NCBI RefSeq assembly: GCF_000340215.1
Contig: NW_006921540.1
Coordinates: 2,851,486-2,915,485 of the forward strand
Reading direction: 5' to 3'
DNA from: Pseudocercospora fijiensis CIRAD86
Taxonomy: Eukaryota > Ascomycota > Dothideomycetes > Mycosphaerellales > Mycosphaerellaceae
Length of the DNA: 64,000 nucleotides
The notes below the pieces were generated by a model. That model saw only the letters and a list, made by a program, of their open reading frames with translations, did no database searches and was not told where the DNA came from. This document shows positions 32,970 through 44,959 of the stretch, piece after piece (positions within the stretch are counted from its first letter, which is position 1; every line of letters begins with the position of its first letter). Both the position numbers and the translations under genes were made by a program.

Positions 32970-33420
32970 CGATCGAGGATGTGGCCAGGAGTGTCCAAGC
33001 GTTATGGAGGCATGTCTTTCCAGGAAGTCGCAGAGAGAATGGCTGTAGCGAGAACACTTGGAGTGCTTCGTCGAAGGGCGTAACTCACGTCTCGATAGGA
33101 TCTCTCCACAAGGAAAGCCCATTGCAGCTGAGAGTCAAAGAATCAGTGTGGGCGAGCTGATGCGCTTTTTCATAGCGAAAGGCTGCTAGAAATTTCTGCG
33201 TTCGTGCATGCCCAACTCCTCACAGGATGTTGATGTGGTTCGACGGTAGTGCAGTCCTGTAGGAGCCGCTCGCGGGTATCCGTCCCCACTCCTGCAGCTG
33301 TGTGTGCTTGGCCAACCGCATGGAAATATACTCGTACGCACTGAGCGCCGAACTGTCTTGCATCGGAGGTAAATGCAGCATATCCTGAGGCATATGTGTC
33401 TATCTCTCCTAAACATTGGC
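32970..33420 (-). other. Possible 5' coding remnants of the large unknown gene
   Basis: One reading path looks protein-like: about 33413-33224 (FTSDARQFGAQCVRVYFH and TRERLLQDCTTVEPHQHP), then 33127-33089 after a 96-nt GT-AG intron (LQWAFLVERSYRD), then 33042 onward after a 46-nt intron (PFSLRLPGKTCLHNAWTLL). The last exon then meets a donor at 32968 in the wrong phase for the next exon, and no ATG was found in frame at the far end. Either these are true upstream exons broken by indels, or chance open frames. Confidence 0.35.
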
Positions 33421-33429
33421 AGTGGTCTC

Positions 33430-33720
33430 AATCTTGTTCATGCTATGTTCCGGACGCAATGATGGAGGGCACAAGACAGCGGCGGTCTTCTGGTGCATTT
33501 CTTGAGTACACGCATTCAGCGCGTCGCTGTCTGGGCTGGAATGTTATTTAGTCGGCGCATCGTAAGGGTCTGCTATAGTCGCTCGATCAACAATATGCCC
33601 CTATGTGCTAATAGGACCGGTCCAACTTCATCACTCGGAATCATGGAGGTTGTTGTATTGTAGTAGGAAATGCTAGCAATGAATGCTACGATGTTGACTA
33701 TCTCGAGACCAGACGAGAAT
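33430..33720. other. Boundary between gene-bearing and RIP-degraded DNA
   Basis: Base usage changes abruptly at about 33.7 kb. To the left CpA and TpG are frequent; to the right both are scarce, TpA is abundant and CpG is retained. No terminal inverted repeat or LTR was recognised at the junction, so the exact left end of the older element is not resolved. Confidence 0.55.
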
Positions 33721-35584
33721 GTTAGCGATTCCTACCTTTATATTCTTACCTGCGTTTTATTATTAGACAATTTGCCTTTACGGGATATAGCGGTCCGCGT
33801 CCCGTATGTAGACTACTCCGTAGCGGGCTTAGATAAAAACTATACGGAGCTAAGCAAATTTTTCTACTAATTAGGGTAGGGAATATAGGAATCGCTATTC
33901 TCGTCTAGGCCGTTTCTATCGGGATTTCGACTTCCTATATTAAACATTTATATAGGAGAATCGCAAAACCCTAGTTTTAATACTAGAACGACTATTTCCT
34001 ATAGTACAAATTTCTCTCGTAGCGGGAATACCTCTCTCCGTATTACTATCTTTTTTCCGAAGTTTCCTAGGTACGAAATCGGATATAAATATATCGTCGT
34101 CGTCGTAGCGCCCGCGTCGCGATATACGCTAGGTAGATACGACTATATTGTCGCGTATTTCTATTACGACTATACCCTCCGCGGCTTTCTAGTCTACTTC
34201 CGTAGGACTATCTCTATCCTCCGCTATAGATAGATATATATCTAGTCGCTCTCCTTCTAGTCTATCTACCTCCTCCGATCTTTCTAGTGTTCTATCTTAT
34301 AAGTATCCGGGTAACGGGTCTACCGAAGAGGAGGACCTAGCGGATCGCCTATAACTAGAAGTAGATAGTATTATAGATAGTAGTAGCGTTAGTAGTAGCG
34401 ATAACGAGTCGACTCGCTACGTAACTCGCTAGCCCCGCGCTCGTCGCGATAAAAGACAGCGCTATAAAGAAGTAATACGCAAGATATAGGAAAACAACCT
34501 TACTATAGGGAAGGTCGTATAGTACTAGGCTAGTAAACTATAGAGTAAGTCCTATACGTATCGCGTCGGCTAGCTCTCTATTATATTAAATGCGGAGCTA
34601 CGCAAATCGAAGTAGGTTGAGTTGTCTAGTAGTAAGAATAGTAATATTATTCGTAAACTCGATTACCTAATTAGAAAGAGCTTATATAGGAAATAGTAGA
34701 GGACTCTTCGATCCGCTACGGAGGTATCCGAGGCCGTAGCGGGCGACTAGGCCGCTACGCTACTCGAACCTATTAATAGATTCGATAATTAATTCTCCGT
34801 CTAGTAGTTTAAGGATACATATAAGGTTATCTAGGATATTGCTCTAGCGTAGCATTAATTTGCCCGCAGCGTATTAGTTAGGTAGCGTAATAAAGAGCCG
34901 GATAATCTCGATATACGAATATTTACCCTTACTACCTTTATCCTCTATACTCGCTCTCGGAACAAATCTAATTAGTTTACAAAGGCATTCGGTCGGTACC
35001 TCCTATTAAATAGCGTAAAGCGGAGGGTATTAAATGTCCTATCGGGGATTGGTTTAATCGCTACGTATATAGCACTATACCGTAAGGAGAAGCTTTCTAG
35101 GAGCGAGCAGAAGGTAGTTATTTAATCGCATTATAGTTAACTCGTGCTTATTCTATATAGGAAAGGCTCGTCCGGTTAGCGTATAATATTATATAGTACG
35201 TAGTATACGATAATATTAATTTCTAGGATACGGTTCGGGATTAGACTATATCTAATTAGTCGGTTATGCGCAATCTTACTACGGCGCTACTAGTGCGCTT
35301 TACTCCGTATATTCGCTATCCCGATACTAGCCTACGTATTAACGATTTTAAGGCGGATACGCGACTAGACGCTACGGATATCTATAATACCCCTACGCTT
35401 AGAGAAGACGAATAGTCTCGGAAATTGTCGATGTATTATATATACGCGGCGATTATAAGCATCTTCGAAAATAAGCTCGCAACCGTAGTTAAGGACCCTC
35501 GGGTTAAGTCGATTGCGTAGTAGCTAGGACTATATCCGCTATAGGCCTCTAAAACCGAATTCTACCCGCTTAGTACGATTCACT
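33720..35584 (+). mobile_element. Older element, left part: 5' portion of a DUF6589-like gene (RIP-degraded)
   Basis: Many in-frame TAG/TAA stops fall where CAG, CAA or TGG would be expected. From about 35160 the plus strand reads RLVRLAYNII, VVYDNINF, DTVRD and, further on, LLVRFTPYIRYPDTSLRIND, a pattern that resembles the N-terminal half of fungal DUF6589 proteins. The frame runs without a length break to 35584, where chromovirus A begins. The five bases TCACT at 35580-35584 form the left target duplication. Sequence from 33720 to about 34600 is too degraded to assign. Confidence 0.55.
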
Positions 35585-35781
35585 TATTAGGACTAAAGAG
35601 GTTATACGTAATTAGTATATAACCGGGCTCGAGTAAAGCTAGGGTCTTAATGCCTTAGGCAGGGCTTAGCGCTTAGTAATAGGCTAACTTGCCTACCTTC
35701 CTCTCTCTCCTCCTAGCTCCTTATCGAATACTACTCGTACCTACTACTACCCTATCTACCTGCTAATATACCCTTCTTATA
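35585..35781 (+). repeat. 5' LTR of chromovirus A (197 bp)
   Basis: Starts TATTAGGACTAAAG and ends CCCTTCTTATA. Compared with the least mutated copies (TGTTAGG... ...TTACA), both ends show TG-to-TA and CA-to-TA changes at the expected terminal dinucleotides. Confidence 0.92.
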
Positions 35782-35989
35782 TAGTATTCGATCTATCCTT
35801 TAAGGGCAGCAGCTAGATAGTTCTTATTTCAAGCTTTTAGCGGTATAGCTACGAACAAGACTAATCTAACTATATTACGCCCGAAGAACGGGACCTATAC
35901 GTACTATTCTATCGAAACAACCGTACCAATTATTAAGCAAGGCCTTCTATACGGCCTATTACACTAAGTCAATCGCACTAGACTAATAT

Positions 35990-37340
35990 CTACTAATTCC
36001 GCTATATCCGCATCTTAGGGGCTAACAATACATTATTAGTGTTACCCCCTATTATAATAGCCGGCTTATTACGAAACAACAACCGTGCTGCCGCTAGCAG
36101 CGCTAGCAATAACAACGCTAGTAGTATAGTTCCCGCTAAAGTGCCTACTAAAGTGCCTCCTACCGAAGAGCCTACTATAGGACCTATTAAAGAAGAACCT
36201 ATAATTCTAGGTAATAATCTAGAATTACCTATTAACGACATTCTTAACAACATTATTAATCGACGATATAGCTAGCCGGCCTTTAGCCCTTAACTAGTAG
36301 AGAGACTTTAAGAAGCCACTTAAAACAGGCTTACTACCCTACGTTAAGAACAATAGCTAAAGGATAATCTCCTCGAGATTCGCCGTCTATAGGAAGCCCT
36401 AATAACTAATACTAAGCCGATAGTAGGGCCTTCCTTACTACCCGTCCCTATCTAAAAGAAGGATGCTAAGCTTAAGGACTATACCGTATTTAAAGGCTCT
36501 AGTCGCAAATAATACAATAATTATATACGCGATTGTAAGCTTAACTAACGAAATGCGCCGAGGGCTCTTCTAGATAACTATTCACTAGTTGTCTACGCGA
36601 TGTAGTACATTAATAGCGACCTAAAGCGCACCTAGGATAACCATTTCGACTCCCTTACTAATTAGACCGCTATTTAGTAGCAAGACTACAAGACTATTAT
36701 GCTAGACACCCTTAGAAACCCTATACTAAGGCAACAATATGCTTAGGACCTATATCTTCGAGCTAAATAGAAGACTAATTAATCGGCTCGCTTATTCGAG
36801 GCCTATTTAAAGACCCTCGAGGATAACCTCCCGGCTAAGACTAATTCTATATAGATCTCTAAAATACGCCCTAAGCTTAGGTAGGAGCTTATTCTCGAAT
36901 TAGACCGCCGCCGTATGTTTGAATAGGCTAACCTAACATGTATTTAATTTATAGTCGAGGTAGAAACAGCTAAACGAGCTGTTTAACTCTAATAAAGACT
37001 AGAATCGAGGATCCGACTAACTAGTACTAACCGTAGCAACCGTAGTAGCCGCGGAGGAAATTAAGGTTCCTACTAAGACAACAGTGCTAACAATAGGAAT
37101 AGTAACAACGACCGTAGAAGAGGCCGTAGCCGCCGGCTATATAGAGGAGGCCGCGATAGGGGCCGTAGAAGGGGCTCGTATCCCTACAATGCTAACCGCT
37201 CTACTAACAATAATAGCAGCTACGGTAGTCTACTAACCGGATTGAAGTGCTTCAATTGTAATAGCACTAGCTATCTACTAGGCTAATGCGATAAACCTAA
37301 GGACTAGGCCCGAATTAACCGTGCTTCCGCTAAGTATAAG
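35990..37340 (+). pseudogene. Gag remnant of chromovirus A
   Basis: Gag-type coding sequence broken by TAG/TAA codons. At 37245-37290 a CCHC zinc knuckle is visible as CFNC, four residues, Tyr, then C: the His has become Tyr (CAC to TAC) and a Gln has become a stop, both RIP changes. A basic Arg/Gly-rich stretch (about 37000-37200) precedes it, as is usual for nucleocapsid. The start codon was not identified. Confidence 0.7.
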
Positions 37341-37489
37341 AAATACCTTTTAGCCGCTAATACTACCCTAGTCGGCTCCTTTAATTAGTCGAAAAAAGAG
37401 TAAGCGCCGCACTAACTATTAGCCTTATACGGCGTAAGACTATCGATATTGTGCTAGCTATAATACGCTCCTACCTTGTATAGGATACG

Positions 37490-40400
37490 AAGGGCACTAC
37501 CTATCAAACTAAGGTTATACTAGATCTAGGAAATTCAGTTAGTGCCCTTATTAGCTATCGCCTAGCTAAGCAATTAGACCTTCGACAACTGCCGAAGACT
37601 AACCTACTAACCCTTGCTTAGTTTAATAACGCTCGGCACTTAACCTATAGGGCCTACTATGTTCCTATAGCTCTAAAGGACGACCTCGGAAATGAGCGCC
37701 TACTAGGCTTTACTGCCTACGCAGTAGATATAGACAGCCTCTTATCCGATATTGTTATTAGCAACCCTGTTCTTAAGTACTACGCTATAGCTATAGACCT
37801 AGGCCTCTAGAAGTAGCGATTTAGAATCGCTAGGAAAGAGGACATTAAACATATTAATATTAGCGAGTGCCCTAACGATATTAGGGTCCTATTTATTAGC
37901 AACCTAATACTAGCCTCCGCCTTAGCCGATCCGACTGCCGACCTACTCGGTAGTAATAACGACGAACCTGTGCCCCCTAATAATCCTAATTAGCTTGCTC
38001 GTATACTAGAGCCTATCCGAGAGACCTATATTAATGTGTTTAAACACTACTTAGCATCGACATTGCCTATATTTAAAGAGACAGACTATAAGATTGATAT
38101 TATAGAGGGTAAAGAGGTTCCTTTTAGTCCCCTCTATAACCTTAGTAAACGAGAGCTCGCTATATTGCGTAAGTACCTAGAGGAAAACCTAGCTAATAGT
38201 CGAATTCGGTATAGTAACAGCCCTACTAGTGCACCTATCCTGTTCGTACTAAAGAAGGATAGTAGCCTACGCCTCTATATCGATTATCGTAGGCTTAATG
38301 CTGTTACTATTAAAGACCGCTGTCTACTCCCGCTTATTAATAAGACCCTCGACCGCCTTTCTAGTACCTACTACTATACTATATTAGACATTAAGGATAC
38401 GTACTATCGTATCTGCATTCGTAAGGGCGATAAATAGAAAACAGCCTTCCGTACTCGTTATAGCTATTTCGAATACTTAGTTATACTATTTAGCCTAGCT
38501 AATGCCCCTATAACATTCTAGTCCTATATTAATCGGGCCCTTTTAGGCCTATTAGACTATCTCTGTATAGTTTACCTAGATAACATCCTAGTTTATATAT
38601 ATTTACCTAATATTACAGAACACTAGGCCGTAGTGCGTAAGGTCCTCGACCGCCTACGAGCCTATAGACTATATTACAAACCTTCTAAATGCACCTTTGC
38701 TACTAAGGAGGTGTTATTCCTTAGCTTCCTCGTGTTAACTAAGGGTATTAAGGCTAATCCTAATCGGATCAAAACCATTACTAAATAGCCTGTTCCTACG
38801 TTAATTAAGGAACTATAGTCGTTCCTCGGCTTCGCTAATTTCTATCGTCGCTTTATTAAGGGCTATTTACGGTATGTAATGCCCCTAACTAAGCTTACTA
38901 AAACTAAGGCTAACCTAACTAGAGAGTTCAAATAGACTAATAGAGCACAAGCCGCTTTTAACGGCCTAAAGCAACGCTTTACTAATGTCCCCTTATTGTA
39001 CTATTTCGTACTAAGCAAGCAGATCCGAATTGAGACTAACGCTTTACAGTTCGCTATATCGGCTATTATATTACAGTAATTAGATAATAACTATTACTAG
39101 CATCCGATTGCCTTCTTTTTACGAAAGATAATCGATATAGAACGTCGATATAAGACCTACGAGCAAGAGCTCTTAGCAATCGTAGAAGCCTTTAAGTATT
39201 AGCGCTACTATCTTAATAGTGCTTAGTATACAATTTAGGTCTACATAGACTATAACAACCTCCGTAGCATTACTAAGGTTACTAGGGTTATAGGTCGATA
39301 GGCTAGATAGGCCGTCTACCTCGCCGGGTTTGATTTTAATATATTATACCGGCTAGGCGTAAGTAACCCTACCGATAGCCTATCGAGGCGACCTGATTAC
39401 GACAGCGAGACCTAACACATTAATTCTTTATTTCTAACCCTATAGTATAAGATTGCTATAGCCCGTATTGTTAATAAGCAAGCGTAGGATAAGCGGACTT
39501 CCGGACCCCGCGGCGATAACAAATACTATAGCGGAGTTATCGTTCTTCTAGTATACGTTAAAAGAAAGGACGTAGATCGCTCGAGCTATAATAACTCGAT
39601 TAAAGACATTGCTATCTATAGTAATAGCCTATATAGCGACAGCACTGTAGAAGAGGTTATAGTAGTTCCGGCTGCTAGTGCTATTAGATACATATAATAC
39701 GTACCTCGTTCGATAGTACGGGTGCTATTAAACGACCTTATAAATAGGGATAGTTAATCGTTTATAGATAAGCTGTTACGTACTTAGTAGAGGGACGCCT
39801 TTGCTATCGAGCGCATTAATAAGCTTGTAAGTAGACGGGCGACTCGATCTAGTAAGAGTAATAACTAGTCGATCGACGACAAAGGTTACTTAAAGTTTAA
39901 GGGTAGATACTATATCCCCGCTAAACAATCGATTAGACAAGAGCTTTTAAAGAGGCACTATAATAGTAAGCTCGCTAGTTACTATAGTATAGAGAGGTCG
40001 TACGAGTTACTATCGCGTATATACTACTAGCCAAATAGTAAGCGGTATATAAAGGAGTATATATAGACCTATATAGTATACTAGCGAGTTAAAGCACTAA
40101 AGCACTTACTATTTAGCGAGTTGTCTTTACTCCCTATTCTAAAGAAGCCTTTTGTAGAGCTTATAATAGACTTTATTATAGGTCTTCCCCCTACTAAGCG
40201 AAGAGGAAGCAAAGACGTCTTTAACGCTATACTAGTTATTGTAGACCGATTCACTAAGGGTGCTCGCTATATTCCTGCTCGCAAGGATTAGACTGCTATT
40301 AATATAGCAGAGGCGCTATAGACTGACATCTTCTATACCTATTAGGGAACCCCTAAGGGGATAGTCTCCGATAGGGGCTTAACATTTATATCGCACTACT

Positions 40401-41302
40401 AGAGCGAAATATGCCTATAGCTAAGACTAAAGCATCGGCTATTAACAGCCTTCTATCTATAGACTAACGGTTAAACAGAGAGGCAGAATGCTACCCTATA
40501 GTAGTACCTACGCAGTTATATTAATGAGAATCCTAAGGATTAGGTTAACCTCCTATAGCCTATAGAATTCGTATACAATAATAGTGTACACTCATTAACT
40601 AAGGTTTTACTATATATAGCTATAATAGGTTAAAACGCCGCGTTGCTATAAGATCTATTTACTTCGCTCGAGGCCGAGCGCAAGGAAAGGGAAGCGCGTT
40701 AAGTACTAGAGACACTAGCGGCAATAGAACGTATCTAGAAGATGCGAGAAATCTATACTAAGATAGCTGAGAAGTTAATAAAGGCTTAAGAATACTAAAA
40801 GACCTACTACGATAAGCGTTATATACTAATAACCTTTAAATAAGGCGACATAGTTATACTTAGCACTAAGAACCTCCGTATCCGCAAACACCTATCGCCT
40901 AATAGTAAAACGAGGCCTAAGCTCGTACTAAGATACATTAGCCTATTTCGCATCTAAGAACCGAAGGGCAATAGCTAGGCCTACTAGTTATAGCTTCTAC
41001 CTTATTACACTATCTATAACACCTTCTATATCTCCCTCCTTAAACTATACTACTAGCGCGAAGGCGATAAAGCACCTGCTAAATCCGAGGACATACTAGC
41101 TAATAGCGAAGAGCTGTAGTCTATAGAACGTATCCTATAGCATCGGACTAGGAAAGGCAAGAAGGAGTACCTATTAAGATAGTAAGGCTATTTACCTAAA
41201 TAGGACTCGTAGGAAGCTGAAGCCTCTTTTAAAGATATAACTAAGTTATTAGATAAGTATTGGACTAGTATAAAGAATAAGAAGAAGGCTAAGGGCCTAT
41301 AA
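37490..41302 (+). pseudogene. Pol remnant of chromovirus A (PR-RT-RH-IN-chromodomain)
   Basis: Protease-like DLGNSVSALISYRLAKQLDL lies near 37520. Reverse transcriptase is clearest at 38036-38437 (PFSPLYNLSKREL, then DYRRLNAVTIKDR and LDIKDTYYRI), and the catalytic box reads VYLDNILVY near 38570. RNase H (ETNALQFAISAII) is near 39030. Integrase shows the HHCC-side segment near 39955 and FIIGLPPTKRRGSKDVFNAI with VDRFTKGARYIPARKD at about 40170-40290. The C-terminal segment at about 41155-41302 (KKEYLLR, GYLP, LLDKYWTSIK) resembles a chromodomain. Stops are mostly TAG at former Gln or Trp codons. Confidence 0.85.
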
Positions 41303-42508
41303 TGTCGCCTAGGAATAATGCTACCCCCGGGGTGCTGTTAGCTAACTAATTAGAGGCAAGCGATTGTTAGTAACAAGGAATAATAAGACTATACTAGGCG
41401 CGCTACGACGCGTTAACTAATTGCCTGCTCTTTTGAAGACTCTACCTCTTTACTAACGCGCCCTATAGGTCTCCCTCTTATTCCTTTATTCTATCGAGGC
41501 CTTAAGGCCTAGGCGATCTACGAGGACGGCGCGCGCGTAAATGGCGATAGTAATAATAACGACGGCGCGGCCGGCGCGGCTATATTAGTGACAGTATTGC
41601 GGAGTATATTACTATTTAAGAAAGGAAGGACATAGCTATATTAGTAACGGTATTGCCGAGTTGTTGTTAGTTAAAGAAGGAAATTAGAAGCAAGGTAAAG
41701 TTAGCGCTAAGACGACTAGCGCCGCTATTGCTAACATTACTTGCTATTGTTACTACGCCTATAGACACAACCTTACCTATACTACGAGCTTAAGGCACCT
41801 TTAATCAAAACTTTGATTAAAACTTTAAGCCGCTTAAAAGATTAAGCGACTAATAGACTAGCTAACTAAAGGCAAAACTATAGAGCTAAGCTAGCCGGGG
41901 TCGATCTTGCGGATAATAGGTTACTCCTCGATCTATCTAACCCTTTAAGCGAGGCGAACCTCTACTACTACACTTATAATAGCCTTTACTTATAGAAACT
42001 AGACGAGCTGTGTTTTTTCGGAAAAGATAAGATAAGATTAACACTTAAAGGCTACCAAACCTAACTAATTAGGGCTAGCGAAACTACGAACAATAATAGC
42101 CCTCGTAATAATAAGAGTAAACCCTCGGAAGCGGACATAGCTAGGTCTTTTAAGAGTAGACGCAAAGAACTCGGTACGATATTACTTAGAGCGGAGGTAG
42201 GGCTGCAATACCTCGTACGTCTACCTATTATAGTAGGGAAGACGCGCTCGTATTATAATTGGTCGAAGGCCCTTAATTCTTATAGATATATATTACTTCC
42301 TGTTTTATTGTATATAGGGATAGCGCAGTTAGAGTTAGACATTGTGCTATATTAGAAGTAAGGTTTGATATAGTTACATAATCGGTAGTTGTACGTTCAA
42401 TTTAGCGCGGACTAAGCGGCTTATTAGACCTACTAAGTTAGCGGCAATAGAGGTTGAGACTAGAACAAAGACCGGCTACGAGGGCGCGGCCTTTAGAAGG
42501 GAAGCGTA
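41303..42508. other. 3' non-coding region of chromovirus A
   Basis: About 1.2 kb between the end of pol and the 3' LTR has no recognisable coding sequence. It contains short repeated and partly palindromic AAAACTTTAA motifs (about 41800-41840) that vary in number between copies. Equivalent regions lie at 50289-51502 in copy B and from 63167 in copy C. Confidence 0.6.
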
Positions 42509-42705
42509 TATTAGGACTAAAGAGGTTACACGTAATTAGTATATAACCGGGCTCGAGTAAAGCTAGGGTCTTAATGCCTTAGGTAGGGCTTAGCGCTTAG
42601 CAATAGGCTAACTTGCCTGCCTTCCTCTCTCTCCTCCTAGCTCCTTATCGAATACTGCTCGTACCTACTACTACCCTATCTACCTGCTAATATACCCTTT
42701 TTACA
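42509..42705 (+). repeat. 3' LTR of chromovirus A (197 bp)
   Basis: Same length as the 5' LTR and ends in TTTTTACA, keeping the CA terminus. Differences from the 5' copy are mainly C/T and G/A transitions (for example TTACACG here against TTATACG). Confidence 0.92.
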
Positions 42706-44569
42706 TTACTATAGCGAGAGTACTATCGATAGGAACGCCGCGGTATAAGAGGATATTATACTATATAAGCTGCGCCTTAACCTAGTCGTAGACTTCCTTA
42801 TACGGTTATAGCTTTTCTACGGAGATTAATAGTCGGTATAGCGTATACGGAGCAATAAAGGTAAAAATACTAAAAGTGTAAGGCTATTCGAGCGGCGGGA
42901 TTAGATAATGCCCGTTGCGGGACTCTTCTATACCGCTATAAACCTCTATTATATACTAGTTCGCCTTTTCTAGAGTGTTAGTTAGGATGCTAGGTCGGAA
43001 TATAGCCTTTTCTAGGACAAGTAGGCATTTAGTGCGAAAGGATTAACCGAGAAAAAACCAAAATACTAGATACTACGTCCCGTTGCGCTTTATAGGTACT
43101 CCGTAAGGATTATCGCCTTATTCGTTAAGCAGCTATACTATAGCGAATATTTCCCTACGGATTTACCTCCTAATTTTAGTAAGCTAAGGGCGGTTATACC
43201 TACTATAGTAGGTCTTACTACGGATGAATATCTTTAGTTCTTAGTAGCTATATATAATAGCTACTTACGGCCTTTAGCATAGCTAGAAAGAGAATAGGAA
43301 CGGGTATATAGTATACCTAGGACAAAGCTACTCTTACCGTAGTAGATACGCCGGACTCCGCTACGGTTAGAGCCTATCCCGTAGGTATAGCCTAGAATCC
43401 GCGATCCTACCTAGACTACACTTTATCGGCGACTCTATATAACCGAGCTCTAGTTAACTCTCCGATATACGACTCGGAATATAGATATTAGTTATATTAA
43501 ACGTCTCTTACCGCAGCTCGCAGTAGTATTTTTCGGAGCTAGATAATATAACTACGGGCGCGAGATGCTATATCTAATTTAGCTACTTAAGGGCGCATCT
43601 CTATATTTCCGCAGCGCGATTCTAGCCGGCGGCGTCGTAAATATAATAGGCAGGCCCGGGAAAGGGATCGCGGTAGACGAATTGCTCGAACTAATTAATT
43701 TACAGTATAAAAATAATATGCGAAATTTCAAGAATTCGACGTATAATATAGTAGAAACATTTAATCGTATTTTATATACTACTTTCGCTACAATGCAAGT
43801 AAATAATGCTTTCGAGGACGAATTCGGGATCCGGAATACTACTAATTATTCCTATAAGGATACAACTTACGAAATTTAGGGGCTCTCCGCTCGACTCTTT
43901 ACTATATACCGTAGCGTAGGCGATCGGTGCCGTAGCGTAGATAATCCTCCTATTATACCTAACCCGTACTAAGCTAGTATTAATAAAATCTATAAGGAAG
44001 TGTAGGATTTTAATGCAAAATATCTACGTAAAGGCGTATCTATAGCTATAGTACCCGATACGGATTTAGATACTTACAATACGGGACTAGATACGGATTA
44101 AAATACAATGTTTGAAAATGTCGAAGATATAATACTAGATATATTAGACCTACTAATAGTTTAATTATATAACGTCTATTTTAGGAAGTTTTACGCGAAG
44201 TTCTAATGTTTACTTCGACTTTAGCGGTTGTTTTTTTTTTACTATACTACTATTATACTCCCGAATCCGTACCCTATATCCGAAAACTCGAACGAACTAG
44301 AAGGACGGACATTCGAATAAGAGCTACGGAAGTACTTTAGGCCGCCGCGGACAAGAGAGTAGTAGTAGAATGCCTTCTATAATTGGATTTATAGTATCTA
44401 ATAGCTCTACTCGGCCCTCGTATCGCATTATATAATAAAAGCAATACTAATACTACTCGAGAAACACTATCTATTCTATCGTACCGATACTAAAAGACCT
44501 AGAGCCGGTAAAATATTAGAGAAAAAGCAACCTATAGAAGCAAAGAAAGTCCGTAGCGGGCTAGCCCTC
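42706..44569 (+). mobile_element. Older element, middle part: 3' portion of the DUF6589-like gene (RIP-degraded)
   Basis: Directly after the right target duplication (42706-42710) the frame of the gene interrupted at 35584 continues: SESTIDRNAA, KLRLNLVVDFLIRL, then GD followed by two stops and RIRSN (GDQxxxQRIRS before RIP), IMPVAGLFYTAINLYY, and at 43640-43879 AGGVVNIIGRPGKGIAVDEL with a following ETFNRILYTTFATM. The GDQ, PGLFH-like and GKGIAxDEL segments are the best marks of DUF6589. Coding sense ends near 44165. The last 400 bases, up to chromovirus B, are non-coding. CCCTC at 44565-44569 is the left target duplication of B. Confidence 0.6.
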
Positions 44570-44766
44570 TGTTAGGACTAAAGAGGTTACACGTAATTGG
44601 TATGTGACCGGGCTCGAGTAAAGCTAGGGTCTTAATGCCTTAGGCAGGGCTTGGCGCTTAGCAATAGGCTAACTTACCTGCCTTCCTCCCTCTCCTCCTA
44701 GCTCCTTATCGAATACTACCTATACCTACTACTACCCTATCTACCTGCTAACATACCCTTCTTATA
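44570..44766 (+). repeat. 5' LTR of chromovirus B (197 bp)
   Basis: Retains the original TG start (TGTTAGGACTAAAG) and ends CCCTTCTTATA. This copy carries fewer TG-to-TA changes at its 5' edge (TATGTGACC) than the other LTRs. Confidence 0.92.
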
Positions 44767-44959
44767 TAGTATTCGATCTACCCTTTAAGGGCAGCAGCTA
44801 GATAGTCCTTATTTCAAGCTTTTAGCGGTATAGCTACGAAAACTATCGATTTAACTATATTACGCCCGAACAATAGGACCTATACGTACTATTCTATTAA
44901 AACAACCGTACTAATTATTAAGCAAGGCCTTCTATACGGCCTATTACACTAAGTTAAGC

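Larger units (their letters stand above)
35585..42705 (+). mobile_element. Chromovirus A: complete Ty3/Gypsy LTR retrotransposon, RIP-degraded
   Basis: The element is 7,121 bp, with 197-bp LTRs at 35585-35781 and 42509-42705 and target duplication TCACT/TTACT (the difference is the C-to-T change expected from RIP). The domain order is gag with zinc knuckle, protease, reverse transcriptase, RNase H, integrase and a chromodomain-like end, which places it among chromoviruses. The bases directly after the 5' LTR (TAGTATTCGATC) could be a RIP-altered primer-binding site originally starting TGG. A purine run (AGAAGGGAAG) precedes the 3' LTR. No open frame longer than about 135 codons survives, so it is inactive. 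Confidence 0.92.

Noticed and set aside
36002..36275. Gly/Ala/Leu-rich minus-strand frame (also at 44987-45259 and 57884-58120)
   Set aside because: It is the antisense of the gag region and recurs in all three chromovirus copies; the plus-strand gag explains it.
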